A stretch of DNA of 64,000 nt from Siphonodentalium dalli (lineage: Eukaryota; Mollusca; Scaphopoda; Gadilida; Siphonodentaliidae). Below, piece by piece: positions 43,655 to 57,377 of the stretch. The notes beneath the pieces were generated by a model. The model was not told where the DNA came from and searched no databases. It was given only the letters and a program-made list of their open reading frames with translations. Both the position numbers and the translations under genes were made by a program. The stretch covers positions 39,348,194-39,412,193 of the forward strand of contig CP136069.1 of NCBI GenBank assembly GCA_032622095.1, given 5' to 3'. Position 1 is the stretch's first letter. The number at the start of each line of letters is the position of its first letter.

Positions 43655-44360
43655 TTCGCGGAAGCCACATTAGGGAGACATTTGTGTGTAAATAACCCAC
43701 ATTAGGGCGACTTTTACATTAGGGCGACTTTTTGTGTGTCCCCCTAATGTTTAGCGTGTTTTTTAAGTGAATTTAACATGCAAATTTATATATTTTTCCT
43801 GTCATGTGTGATCTCTGTGACACTATTATTCACCAACTGTCGATAGTTTTTGCGCGAAATGAATATTTTAATAGATATATGCAATTAAATTATCGGTAGT
43901 GTATATCTGACAGTGTTACAGACCGACATTAGGGGGACCTGGTTTTATTGTGATAAATACTGTTAATTTGGGAATATGTTTGCATGACGAAGACTGATTA
44001 TGGGTTATATCTTATAATTAAAACCGCTTACTCAATATCAACTTTTAAAATTCAAAATCCTGAGATATATTTCGATTTACGTATTTTGCGGTGATATTTT
44101 CTACGACACAGGAGATATAGAATTACATCTGAATAAACCATGCATTAAGTAGACAACCACATTGGTCAGTTACTAATGAGGTTTGATATATGGGTAATTT
44201 GGCCCGGAAAATATTATTAGATAGGTCCCATTGACATTAGATGTCCTAAAGGGGCAATAACAACGCATTTAACTAACCAATTGATTATAGACCAAAAATG
44301 GTTGCAATCTGGTCGGTGTAAGTTTAAACACGGGGATGACCCATATAGTGTGGTATAGAT
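43655..44360. other. Unassigned DNA with ACATTAGGG.GAC repeats
   Basis: ACATTAGGG(A/C/G)GAC occurs four times between 43668 and 43940, and its complement GTCCCCCTAATGT once at 43738. The same word appears in the arrays at 52.8 and 62.6 kb. Confidence 0.45.
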
Positions 44361-45335
44361 GCCGTTGACCTCAGACGCCTTTAAGGGTCAAATTTGAACA
44401 ATAAAGAGCGTTCTTTATAAGTTTAAAATATTTGTAGGAAAATTGGTACAAATGAACCACCCAACTTGATGAATGTCACGCGATAGGCATCTTCGACCCA
44501 AGATGACTTACATGGGTATATAATCAATAAAGAGCGTTTATCATCATTCCAGAAGATATGTGAGAAAATTGGTGACAAAAGTCGAATGACGCAGGGCATG
44601 TCAAGGGAATGGGTTTGTTGACCTCAAATTATTTAAAGATGCACTAATAATAAGAAATTAAAAGATAAATGTAACTTTATCCGGATGCCGCTGATCTCAG
44701 ACGATTTTAATGGACAAATGTGAGCAATAAAGAGCGTTAGTTATAGGCTCAAAGTATATGTAGGGAAACTGGTACAGATGAATCACCCGACCAGGTGGTT
44801 GTCACGCGATAGGCGTCTTTGACCTCAGATGACTTACATGGTCATATAATCAATAAAGAGCGTTTATTTTCATTCCTGAAGATGAGTGGGGGAAATTTGT
44901 GACAAAACTGGAATGACGCAGGGCGTGTCAAGGGATTGGGTGTGTTGACCTCACACGATTTAAAGATGCACTAATAATTAGCAATTAAAAGAAAAAAATT
45001 AACTCTATCCGGATGCCGTTGATCTCAGACGACTTTAGTGGGCAAATGCGAGCAATGAAGGCATTCGCTATAGGCTCAAAGTATATGAAGAAAAATTGGT
45101 ACAGATGAATCACCCGACCAGGTGATTTCACGTGATAGGCGTCTTTGACCTCAGATGATTTCATTGATATACAATCATTAAAGAGCGTTTATTATTATTT
45201 CATGGAGATATGTGGAGAAATTGATGCAAAAAAGTGACATGACGCAGGGAATGTCACGGGATTGGTTTTGTTTACCTATAATGGTTTTGAAGAGGCACTA
45301 ATAATCAGCAATTAAGAGATAGTTTAACTTTGGCT
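44361..45335. repeat. Three tandem units of about 325 bp, each made of two half-units
   Basis: Units begin GATGCCG(T/C)TGA near 44361, 44692 and 45012. Each holds two related halves, each with TGACCTCAGA(C/T)GA followed by AATAAAGAGCGTT and a GAAATTGGT.ACA block. The bulk has drifted, but AATAAAGAGCGTTTA stays nearly fixed. Confidence 0.82.
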
Positions 45336-47567
45336 TCGAACAGCTGGGTTCTGTTAAATTACAAGAACCGGGGAGGGCTAAATTTGCATTCGTTATGGTG
45401 ATTGATACATGACGGTACACATGCGTGGTGGGCTACATACTGTGAGCGTATCCATCAAAGCAGTCATGAATGGGGTCGACCGATGACACGTCATAGACGG
45501 TTACGCATTCCAAAAAACGCTTAGCCTACATTTCGGCTAGATTAGTTAAAACTTCAATGACTGTTCACTATAGCAAGTCAACATGATTGGGAGAGGGGTA
45601 TTGTTAGAATGGATGCGCCACGGTATATTCTAGAAGTCAAGATGTGTCAACCACAGTATACAAGGCCCGTGGTGTTTTCAAAACCACGCGTGGCCAACAT
45701 TTTAACACGGAAAAAACACGGAAAAATCGCACGTGGTCTTAGCGTCAATGAATACAGAATTGTCAGATAAAATCTTTTATAATAAAAAACAATTTCATAT
45801 ATTGAATTATATATATATATCATATTTGTTTATCTGTGTCTATGGCCTTTATATCCATGTCATGTTTTGTTGTCGCATTTTATTTTAGTTGGCATTACTA
45901 TATTACATGTACGCAAATGGTTTCGGTAGTTTGTGCGGCGATATCGTGTTCTAACAAATGGGTGAAAAATTGGATATAACATTACAAAAATTCATAAGTT
46001 AAAGACATATTATGCACTTGTTCGGACGCGTGAAACTGATTAGTTAGTATGCATGCGCTATGCCATGAGGGGATGTATGAATTCTACTAACATTGCCGAA
46101 AATCTCAAACAAATCGACCGTACCACTTCATAGAAAACATCGTCTGAACTACTATATTATACGCTCAATTGTAAATATTTACTTCCCGATTCGGGACGCA
46201 ACTATCGGCGGTAAATTAACACAAATGATTTCGCCATCGGGGGGTCACTGTATTTAATGCATATATATATAAGAATTACGGTGTGTTCTGTCAATTTGGA
46301 TATAATATTTGTAAAAATAACTACTTTCAGCAAGATATTCTCCATTTCTATTTCATCACCCTACCGGAGTGTTTCAGATCACTTTAAAATATCGAATTTA
46401 ATGTCCAAAACGTAACTAAAGTTTTAAATTTAAATTAATTTGTTTTGAAAACTGGGATCAAAATTTATATAAATAAAATTTAGTTTTTCCAAATTTAATT
46501 TAAAATGCTCATTTTCAACAATTAATAAAATTTTCAAGAATTGTTAGTATCAAAGTAATTTCATATATATGCACATATGCATATTTTATAGCACACACAA
46601 TATAACATATTTTTATGAGTAATCGCGGTATATTGGTATCTTTACTTTCTTTGGGCCAATTTTTACAATCGACGGGTTGAATTTCGATAAAATTTCCGTT
46701 AAATAAAATGATGCTGCCAATCGCACAAAGGAATCACCACGAGAATACCACGCAGCCAAGAACGATTATCGACGATTAACACGCATTAAGTAAAGTAATT
46801 GCCATGAAAATATAGCAGATAGACTGGGATCGACTACAGAATGGTAACTGTAGCAGTCGTGGCCAGTCCCAAATATGTAAGTAGAATGACTGCTATCTTC
46901 TGAGAAGAACCCATCGTACATGTATATCCCTGGAATTTTCTTCCTAATGTATGGACAAATTAATGCCATATCCGGTATCGGTATCTCTTTGATTTCACCT
47001 CATCACGCAAGAGGTAATAAATCAGCCAGTGCACAGATGCCACGAACTTGTCGATGCGGCCTCGTTTGTTGTAACTCGATATAAGGTTATCAATTAGCCT
47101 GATAGAAATGTATCCTGTGTGTGTTCCAATATTGATGTCCAGCTTTATATGTATGAATAGTTTCGTAAATTCCAATCTAAAATGCAATTGTACTTGAATT
47201 GTGCCAATAGAGACCGATGGTGCTTGTATTTAAACAATTATTGTGTAGTTTTGTGTACGGAAGTACACCAGAGCCGGTAGTAAGATTATATATATGATTG
47301 TACTGATTTGTGTAACCAGTCAGATTTGGCTCCCATTACTCCCAAGTGTCAGAAGCTGTTAATGAATAAAATTATCTTGGAATTCAGTTTAGTAATACTG
47401 GTAAATTCATACATGGTTCACAGCATGAGACGTTTCCGTTGCGCGCGAAGCCACCTCGCGCGATTTAAATGGGACGGACTGGCCTCATTTCGGTTTAGGG
47501 AAGAGTTTAACACACCAGATGGTCTGGGCAATTTGCGAAGAATACTTGAAGATTAAGAAAGCTCCTC
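45336..47567. other. Unassigned DNA
   Basis: Two overlapping minus-strand frames (47187-46960 and 46969-46766; IDKFVASVHWLIYYLL and GIYMYDGFFSEDSSHS) look protein-like in composition but I recognise neither, and no splice structure is clear. Confidence 0.35.
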
Positions 47568-47575
47568 AAAAGTGC

Positions 47576-49954
47576 GGGTCCGTGAAGTTGGATCGAAGTT
47601 CGAAGTTCGAAATTCGGTGGAGATTCGCGTGAAGTTAGATTGAAGTTCGAAGTTCGAAATTCGGTGGAGATTCGACCCCCACTTTTGTTTGCCTCAAATG
47701 CATTGTTATGTTCCAATTCGTGTTCCCCTGCTCGAATTTTGGGTCAAAAGTTATTTTTTTCACTTTTTCTGAGATACTGCTGGACTTGGAAAATTTAGCC
47801 ACGGCGCTGGACTTCGAAAATTTCGCCTTCAATATCAATGCGCCGAAGGGAAGTGGCATTGTTTATGGCTGGATTGAGCTGAAATTTGGTATGTTTGATA
47901 CTTTCCATAAGAGAATCAAGCAAACTAACGCTCAGCTTCGAGAAATTACTCGATCTATAGGTTTGAATTTCAATCTGGGCGAATTTCGATCTGGATTGAA
48001 CTTCGAAATTCAGATTGAAATTCGACCCCCACTTTTGTTTGCCTTAAATGCATTGTTGTGTTCCAATTCGTGCTCCCCTGCTCGAATTTTGGGTCAAAAG
48101 AGATTTTTTTTCACTTTTTCTGAGATACTGCTGGACTCACGTATGATCATTTTAATTTTTTTCCGGCCTCGGGGGACCCACCAACCCAATTTCTTCCGTT
48201 TCCGGCCTTTTTTTCCAGGCAATTTTGGACACCCACCCTTTATTTTCCGTTTCAGGAATTTTGTTCCGGTCAGTTTTGGATACCCACCCCCCTAAATTTG
48301 AGAAAATTATCAACTGAGCTGATTATCCTGCATTATCATAATTTATTGCGCGATATTTGAATAGAACAGTGCATAATGAGATAACGATACTATTTGAATT
48401 TATCATATAAGTGTCATTAATCAAGAAATGTGTCAACATAATCACATTTCTAGGGATATATAGGCAGAGTGCCAAAGTTTTTATTAACGTTCATTTTCAT
48501 AATATATAGACACATGATCTAGTCACATAATCACATTTGAGTATTCTACAGAATACATGGTACCGGTACAACAAATTTCAGATTATTTGATATTTTGATA
48601 TTTGCTATGTGATATACAGTAATGCCCTAATTGATTGACTCCATAACCACAGCAAAATAATGGGTAATTTTTCAGGATTTAGTTGGAAATATGGCTTGTT
48701 GTCATTCATCGGAAAGCTCTCCCCTGAAAAAATTACCCATTATTCTGCTGTGGTTATGGAGTCGTTTAATTAGTTCATTACTGTATTGCTGGAACCAAAT
48801 TGTTTATCAAAACATGTGGAAATACAACTGTTCATCCCAGTTTATCCCAGTTTGAAGAATAATGCTAATACCAAACACAACCATGATATACCCGCGTGAC
48901 TCTTCTTGGTGCATCTCAGAAACCAGAACTGAGGAAACATGTTATAGCGTGTAATGGCAGGCTGGTAGCCACTGCTTGAAGTAATAGGCTTCGTAATAAT
49001 TGGGAATAATATGGATGGATAGCCCAATCTCACTTCTTTTTTGCTCACGATATCAGTGACGATAAAATCTTTGTTACTGTGATCAACATTACAAGCTGAT
49101 CCACATTAACTTGGAAAACAATTTGAAATTGTTCAAGCTGGCCCGGCTGGCCTTCAATTTATTTGTTAAGATTTTATGTTTTATGTTGTCAAAAGTCTAT
49201 TTTATTCCATTATTTATTATATCTTTATTTCCATGTCTCATATGGTCAAATGTGCTTTCATTTTATTGCTTATTTTCAGCTGAGTTCTGCATAGTTATTC
49301 TTATTTTGTTGTATCAGTAGATGGAATCCTGATTAAATTTAATTTTCCAATAGCGCAGTTTCTAGTTCTATCAAGTTGAATTTGGGTTATTGTAGGCCAT
49401 TGTGCAACTGATCCAACTATTGATAACCTCTATATATAGTATAGCATTACTATTAACTATATATGACCTGTTTCTGTTCAAAACACATCAAAATAAGACT
49501 CAATAGCAGGAATGGAAAAAAAAATTGGCACATGGAAAAAACAGCTTTTTGGACCCGAGAACTTCAATCCAGAATGAAATTCGCCCAGATTAAAATTCAG
49601 ATTGAAATTCAAACCTATAGATCGAGTAATTTCTCGAAGCTGAGCGTTAGTTTCCTTGATTCTCTTATGGAAAGTATCAAACATACCAAATTTCAGCTCA
49701 ATCCAGCCATAAATAATGCCACTTCCCTTCGGCACCTTAATATTGAAGGCGAAATTTTCGAAGTCCAGCGCCGTGGCTAAATTTTCCAAGTCCAGCAGTA
49801 TCTCAGAAAAAGTAAAAAAAAATAACTTTTGACCCAAAATTCGAGCAGGGGAACACGAATTGGAACACAACAATGCATTTGAGGCAAACAAAAGTGGGGG
49901 TCGAATCTCCACCGAATTTCGAACTTCGAACTTCGATCCAACTTCACGGACCCC
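47576..49954. mobile_element. 2.4-kb DNA element with about 400-bp inverted arms and 8-bp duplication
   Basis: AAAAGTGC flanks both ends (47568-47575 and 49955-49962). The left end GGGTCCGTGAAGTTGGATCG is the complement of the right end. The arms (about 47576-48005 and 49557-49954) stay highly similar throughout. Part of the arm (CGACCCCCACTTTTG...CTGCTGGACT) is repeated once more at 48024-48135. The interior holds a fold-back MITE (48617-48783) and no recognised transposase. Long arms and an 8-bp target duplication fit a foldback-like member of the P or hAT superfamilies. Confidence 0.82.
48617..48783. mobile_element. Fold-back MITE, family 1, inside the long-arm element
   Basis: The left arm is complete to GAAAGCTCTCC. 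The right arm is shortened to CCTGAAAAAATTACCCATTA and onward. The TA flanks are kept. It is nested in the element at 47576-49954. Confidence 0.82.
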
Positions 49955-50579
49955 AAAAGTGCTCGTAACCAAGATCAATGCTACGATGCGTATTATTGCT
50001 GCTAGGTCCCTCAAGCGACAACCTAATGAAATTACATGTGGTATATTTGGTTGGGCCGCAAATGAAACCGACGTGTGCCGCCACATGTGTTGTTTATCCA
50101 GCTTAATTGGCTAATCGTAATTTTGTCATTAAATGAACCTGTCAGCACCATATAACACCAATAAAGACCCCGTTAATCTCGAGATTTGAACGGTAACTCC
50201 CAGCTGTAAATCCAAAAAAAGATCTCGCGCACCCTCCCGGACCCTCCCCCAATTGAAATTGATTACATTCAAACCATTGCATATTCCATTATAAATCATG
50301 ATGTTACTACATGCGATCTTAGCTCATTCAGATTCATGGCACATATAGTGTGAAATTCTCACCCAGAGTTACGTAGAACCACAGATAGGATGAAAGAATT
50401 TGAGCGTATTTCAGAAACATGTAATTGTTTTAAATGTAAACAGTGTGTGTATATGCTATCCATATAATTTTATGGAATAAAATTTTACTCAGTGCCATCT
50501 GGCCTGGCATCTCGGTGTGGAATAAAACTTGTTTCTATGCATGAAATTTGGAATGGTGCACTTTGTTTTATATAAGAAA

Positions 50580-50722
50580 TGAACGGCGGTTTCAATGTGG
50601 TCATGGGATTTTGACCGCGAGAAAAATTCAGCAAACTGCATAAACCCCAAAGGGGTTCATGCGGAGTTTGCTGATTTTTTATCGCAGTCAAAACCCATGA
50701 CCACGTTGAGTCCGCCGTTTAT
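50580..50722. mobile_element. Fold-back MITE of about 140 bp
   Basis: The arms start AACGGCGGTTTCAATGTGGT and, complemented, AACGGCGGACTCAACGTGGT. They pair through CATGGG.TTTTGACCGCGA to a CCCCAAAGGGG centre. Confidence 0.8.
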
Positions 50723-50839
50723 TATTCATATTTATATACTTACGCTCTTTAAAACACTTCTCCAAATATGTCCGTTATTAAGTCAAAAACACTTTTTTCA
50801 AATATGTCCGTTATTTTGTTTATAAAAATAATTTCCTAT

Positions 50840-50985
50840 TTCTATATTTTGCTCTATATTTCGCCCTATTTCGCTATTTCGCTGTATTTTCCTATTTCGA
50901 TTTTTCGTGCTATTTCGCTGTATTTTCATATTTCGCTTTTTCGTTGTATTTCATATTTCGATAATTCGCTATATTTGACATATTA
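50840..50985. repeat. TATTTCGCT-type simple repeat
   Basis: Irregular repeats of TATTTCGCTGTATTTTC. Open frames here are artefacts of the repeat. Confidence 0.75.
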
Positions 50986-51963
50986 TGGAATTATATGATA
51001 ACCAACATTCTGATAGTCAACCGAACATCTTGTGCCACCCGTGCTCGCGATCAGATGCCACAAGCCATCCAATCGTGAACCTCGATTACATATTGTTTGC
51101 TATCAAATCCTTGGCGTATTGGCTGACTAGATACTCAAGCAGTCGGTAATGTCCGACAATCCCCGGTGATTTCCGGGAACAATGTGTTCATAAACCTATG
51201 AACGACATTGAACGTGACGTTACGTTCATAGATTTATGAACGCATTGAATAAGGGGGCGTGTCTACCGTAACGCTATGGGGAAATCGGAAGAGATATCAG
51301 GTGTACATGTATGTAAATATATAAATATAACAGTTATACGTCCTGTGATCTAGTCAGGGTTATCAGGCCTCATAAATGTTAACAATCAGATTGCATAATA
51401 TGCTTTGGTTGTATTCTGTTTAGGTATAACATTTATAATTCGCAATCAAAATCACAAGGTCAGCAGTATTTCTTACCAAAGGAGGTGTACACACATAACG
51501 GGTGGACTTCGCCATATGCAAGCATATGGTTTGGGACCCGTTCACACGTACACATGGCCTAAAGGGCGTGGTCGCAATTTGGTTGGACCAACAGTGTGGT
51601 GGTCTGTCTTGTGGTTTAACCGTTGTCGATTATAAAATCCCTTTATCTGGCCTAATTGGGACATGTGGTGTGTAATCGTACAGTCATATTTGAGCTAATG
51701 CGATTACCAATACATTTTTTTTGCAAAATCGATCACATGATTGTTGTGGGAAGATCATTGAAAATTTACAACTTGTTTTAATTGAAGTGTTCATATCTTC
51801 TAAAATTGCAATATACGACAAAATGATGCGTCAACATTTCACGTTCCGCGTCATTTAGAGTAATTTGCTACCTCTGACCTTTTCACTCGAAACATAATTG
51901 TTTGGAACCCGTTCACATGGCCAGATGACTTGGAGGTCGTAGTCGCAATTTTGTCTGTCTGAA

Positions 51964-52112
51964 GTTAAAGCTGATTTCACAGACCTGCGGCTGACGCATG
52001 CGTGCAGTGTCTGCGGCTATCGGTTTATGCGCAGTGCCAGTGGTCAGCCACAAACCCGATAGCGTTGGCCTTGTGCGTCCGCCGCAGGTCTGTGAAAGCA
52101 GCTTCAACTGTT
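51964..52112. mobile_element. Fold-back MITE of about 150 bp
   Basis: The arms are GTTAAAGCTGATTTCACAGA and the complement of CTGTGAAAGCAGCTTCAAC, continuing through CCTGCGGCTGACGCA-type pairing with imperfect inner stems. Confidence 0.72.
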
Positions 52113-52780
52113 CTCGAATATAAAATCCCATTAGCTGGCATAATTAGACACGTGCTATGTAAACATGCATTCCTGTTTTCGCTACTAATACGAATGTTTT
52201 TAAAGATCGCGATCGCCATTTAATAGGTGAAAGGTCATCGATGACATGGTTGTTTTTGGTTATTTTTTATAATAGGCGACCAAATTATGCGTCAACTTTC
52301 CAAATTCTAAATCGTTTAAAGATAGTCATGGGTGATCTCTTATCTTTTCAAAATGACATTCCGACTTTGATAAAAGGCTTATATACCAGTATGTTACTAT
52401 GTGTGTGTGCCTAGTATTTTCATCGTTTTATTTTTTAAATCAGATAAATATAAATGTAGAATGATAAAAAACTAACAAGTTACATGGATATTGTGCGCTC
52501 GCATTTTATTTGTAGAAACCGTGATGACGAAACACACAGTATGCATGATTTGATTTGGAACAGTAAACACGGCAATAAATACTCAACGCGGAAGTGAAAC
52601 GTTTGCTAAATCTGTTGTACGCGCATCACAATTTCACCAGTTTATTGCGCAATAGGTAATTCGTTACGTCAGAGAGTCCCAATATAACGTGGCATTGTAC
52701 ACTCGGGAGTCCAATATGACATTTGGGAGTACAATATGACTTTTCCCCCCGTACTATAACGTGGCGAGTTAATATAATAA

Positions 52781-53695
52781 ATGATAACTGATAGGTAAAA
52801 AACTGTGATTAGGTAGACGCGTACACGCTGGTTATATATGTCTCCCCACTAACTGTTTTCAACGCATTGCATATACACGTTAGGTTATTGTCCCTAATGA
52901 TGACAACTCAAAGACTTATATTTGACTTTGTATGCCACCCAATTTGTTATTGTATAGGTATAAATACGTGTCCATAGAAGCCACATAGTGGACACTGTGG
53001 GAATATTAACTTTCTCAAATTAACTGATATGTAATAAACCATGATTAGGGAGACACGTACATGCTGGTTATATGTGTCTCCCTATTGACGGATTTCAACG
53101 CATTGCATATGCATGTTAGGTTATTGTCCTTAAAGATTACAACTCAAAAGTGTTATATTTGTTTTGTATGCCACTCATTTGTTACTGTATTGATATACAT
53201 ACGTGTCTATAGAAGCCACTATATGGGTATTGTGGGAATATTAACTTTCTCAGATTAACTTATACGTAATAAACCGTTATTAAGGAGACAAAGATAACCA
53301 GCATGCATGTATGTTTCTGCAACGTATTGCATATGTACACGTTATGTTATTATCCCTAATGATTGCGACTCAAAAGAGTAATATTTGGCTTTGTTTGCCA
53401 CCAACTTATTTATTGTATATATATAAATACGTGTCCATATATATATAGAAGCCAAACGCGGGTATTGTGGGAATATTAACTTTCTCAAGTTAACTGATAG
53501 GTGATAAACCGTGATTATGGAGACACGTACGTGCTCGTTATATATGTCTCCCTAATAACTGGTTTCAACGCATTGCATATACAGGTTAGGCTATTGCCCC
53601 TAATGAGTACTACTCAAAAGAGTTATATTTGACTTTGTATGCCACCCATTTTTCACTGTATAGGTATTCATACGTGTCAATATAAGCCACATAAC
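52781..53695. repeat. Four tandem units of about 236 bp
   Basis: Units begin near 52785, 53022, 53260 and 53493 with ACTGATAGGTAATAAACCGT. Each contains GATTAGGGAGACACGTAC, TATATGTCTCCCTA, CAACGCATTGCATATACACG and TATGCCACCCA. The divergence between units is about 10-20% by eye. Confidence 0.82.
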
Positions 53696-56582
53696 TCGTT
53701 AGCTCTTCATACTTGGAGGTCAATAAACAATAATTATATAACACATTCATTGCGAATGGTTTAATACACCTTCTGATATTGTTGTTGGCACCAATAAAAT
53801 TATTCTGACTGGTGTCCATGCTATATATATGCAAAGAAATTCATTAATTGTTTAAGAAAGAATATGTTCATTACAACCAGTTCCACGAACCCACGCAAGA
53901 CAAAGTTGCATGAAAAGAATCAGGTTCACAAACACTCATGACTTACTGGGTTACTTTATTGTAGCACGATTGTGGGCTACCTGTATTTTATTATAAAAGT
54001 AATATATAAATAAAATCACATAGCTAATTTTCTGTTCAAAACAACTAAACAGAGCTTGTATATTCAAACTCGATATACTGTATTTCAATATTGCAAATAG
54101 CAACTGACTGCTTCGACAATGAGTGTTTTTGTATGGCATTTTATTTACTATTATATTAAAGTAACTTATACAATAGTATTTTCTCAACATCATTACAATT
54201 TAATACAGCATGAAATAAGCCACATACGTACTGAGGACACAATGCCCCTTTAACTAATATACATATCCCCTTTAAATTTGATTCATTTAGGGCATTGCCT
54301 TTCTAGAAAGTAGGACAGAATTTATAGATGATCCTGGACAAGCGATAAGGGTCTTCTTGGTAACAAAATATGACTGGAAAAATCATACATCAAATTTGGT
54401 TCCGATCAAATAACCAAAACTTGAGTTATCCAGAAACCTCAAATTTGGAAAATCCTTACTCTAAAATGGGCCAGAACTCAGTAAAACTTATTCGAAACAA
54501 ACCCTTAGTATAGACCTGTATTTGGCACTAAACAGCTAACATACACATTTCCTTCAGACCAAACAGCCCAATTTAAATTTATCGAGAAATCTCAAATTTG
54601 GAAATTTTTAAGTAAAAAGGGTCATAACTTAGTAAAAAATGATTCGGACCGAACCCATTTTCGAACTTGAATTGTATTTACGCACTGAACATACTTATAA
54701 GATATTTAACTCTTTAGTTCCCACACTAGCTGTATAAGCCACCCCTTCATCTCCCTGCAGCTATAACATAATACCGACGGTGTGTTCCCGGGCATATATC
54801 AAGTACCAGACGCTATTTCCCCATAAGTTTTGGCTTGTCAGAAAGTATCCCGTTGCTCCATAAATGGTGGTAAACCTGTTACTGTGTTGATGCAGTGAAG
54901 GTAGGCTGTTGGAGTGACAGCTCCAACTGGGGATCATGACCGTAAGCCGGGACGTGTGTCGTAATATGAGAAAATCGACACCTGTGTATAAGAGCCCTGG
55001 GCAAGCAAGTATGTTCGACATTTCTGTTGGGATTAGTTCAATATCAGTATATCAAACTATATGTATTGTGCGTTTCGTCAGCTCTGAAATGTTTCTTTTA
55101 ATATTCCATACAAAATCTCATCATTTACTCAGATTACATGGGTTGAAGTGACCACGACGTGTTTGCACACGAATGTCACATTGTGACAATAAAATAGGTC
55201 TTATACAAATGATCCTTGTTCAGGATTTAGACTCGTCTTATTTTGGAAAGTCACCAACTCCCAAAAGTATTTTGAAAACAATTCAAAGCAAATGTGTTTT
55301 GTTTTCTTCTCATAATTAATACCAGAAATATCTCATGATATGGCTTAAGGACTTAATTTCGCGACCAACTTGTCGTCAACGCATGTACATTGTTTCTGGC
55401 GATAATGAGTTTCTGTTGTTACTGCCAGAACAAATGTATTTCCGCTGGCGAAAAGTGCAGCTAGTCGGTCGCGTAAATAATCAAATATATTTGTCCGGTA
55501 TCAATTCAGAACGCTAGATATCCTCTATTTCGTTCAGCCAAAATAACGCGACGAAATTCAAGTAAGGTTTTAAAATATATTTTCAGAATAGTGATGTTTG
55601 TGATTGTTTATTACTATAAACTAACATGCAAATGTAACAGTTAACAGAAATATAGAACATACACATACAATTCAATTATAATTATTATTCATTGGTAATT
55701 CGCTGTACATACATAAGTATGTTCCGCTTCCAGAGTGCGTAATGCTTACGTGTATATACCGCACGGCTTCTGATTTATTAGCACAAATCAATGGTAATCG
55801 TGATGCAGGCTAGATCATAGGTATACGTGTATGTCATTGGTTTTATGGCGCGTTGTCTAATTACTCAATATCAACTTTGATTTCGACGTCGAAAACACCT
55901 ATTATATAACACGTCGTGCTTGGAAGTTCATCTTCGTGCAAACACTGTATGGCATCACCATTTAAAATTTAGCCGCATTATATAATATAAGAGAAATTTG
56001 AAACAATCCATATACGGGTATATAGGTGTACGATTACACACTATTTTATCACATACGTCAGAAACACCAGAAACATATACCAACATTATCAGAAAAAGGA
56101 CCGCACAATGTACACATTGTATTGATATAGATATTTCCTTTTACTCAAAAACCAAACATGTTTGAGAAAATAGTTTGCGAACTCTTCGATCAAGCAAATT
56201 GTAACATAACGTCCGACTGAAACATGCATGTAACACCAGCCATTTAATGTTAAGCGGTTTGAAACAATAATACATAACTGTAGCTGAGCTGTCGCGTGTC
56301 CACCCCTGGTCAAGTGGGCATGCTAATATACTATGATGCCGGTGGTCATGTTGAATTGCTATGATGCGGGTAGGTCAAACTAATTCCGTTACGAAAAAGT
56401 ACCGTTATTTTTCTAAAGTTGTAATTTTCAAGGTGATTGGATAACTAGAGCGATTTGATAAAACAAAAACATTCAAGAACATATATATTTTTGAAAAATA
56501 TAATAATAACTGCGCTGGTGTTTCTAAAACGACGCAAATAGCGATCTTGGTTATAGTCGATTTTCAACTAATGCAACCATTA
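53696..56582. other. Unassigned DNA
   Basis: 54330-54700 has two diverged copies of a block containing ACCTCAAATTTGGAAA and GGGCCA.AACT.AGTAAAA. Related sequence in inverse orientation lies at 18200-18530. No gene recognised. Confidence 0.45.
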
Positions 56583-57134
56583 TTAAAGTCACGGGCGACA
56601 TCCGTTGCAGAAATATTTAAATTTGTTCAAATCGGCATCAACAGAATGAACGCCAACATACATGTATATACGCCCGTGTCTTTAATTATTATAACCAATG
56701 CCGTGTACTGATATATCATGTATATACAGTTCAACTCATATGCCAAACATAATCAGCGCGTAAATAGTGTATTGTCGTCAAGACGTACAATGGTGTACGT
56801 AAATAACATAACAGACCGAAATTATATTGGTTATTCATACAAAAATGATATAAACGCTCTTTATTATTTCCCTATCAGGAAAACAGTAACAAACAACGCG
56901 CTTTATGTGTGTCATATCCAGATCTAAACAAAAGCAATGAAACGTAATTTGTTTGCTTTTGTTTACATAACAAAGGGGAACAAATTGACAATAACATACC
57001 GTTTATGCCATATTTCTGATTGGTATAAGAACAAGGTATGTCCATATCTTACTATTCTTTCTGTTTATGGTGGTTTTTCAAGGATATGAATGTTTTAACA
57101 CCATACCCACCGCGAACGCCGCCCGTATCTTTAA
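56583..57134. mobile_element. TTAA-flanked MITE, family 3, beside the transposase
   Basis: The left end is TTAAAGTCACGGGCGACATC and the right end CGCCGCCCGTATCTTTAA. It contains the shared word TAAACGCTCTTTATT. It ends 244 bp from the stop codon of the piggyBac-type transposase. Confidence 0.75.
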
Positions 57135-57377
57135 AAATATTTCGCAATAAATTTGTTTTTGAATGTTATAATTTGGTTTGAAATAATAACTGAGTCAAAT
57201 CGTGCATTTCACCAAATTTGAAATTATATCATGAAATGTGTTGCGTGAACAATTAATATCATTGGATAGTTTGAATGTTAACTGAGTATAGCAATATACA
57301 GTAGATACACATTGGGTTCTCTGTGATGTCCATGCATTATATATCTCATAACCATAATCCATAATTGTTCGGAACGT

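Noticed and set aside
46766-47187. A two-frame minus-strand gene
   Set aside because: The overlapping frames show no known motif and no consistent splice pair, so only a note of unassigned DNA was kept.
47708-48295. 195-codon frame in the left arm and 202-codon frame (50086-49478) in the right arm of the long-arm element
   Set aside because: The two frames mirror each other because the arms are inverted repeats. Their composition is repetitive and no transposase motif is present.
50768-50998. Hydrophobic 76-codon frame
   Set aside because: It arises from the TATTTCGCT simple repeat.
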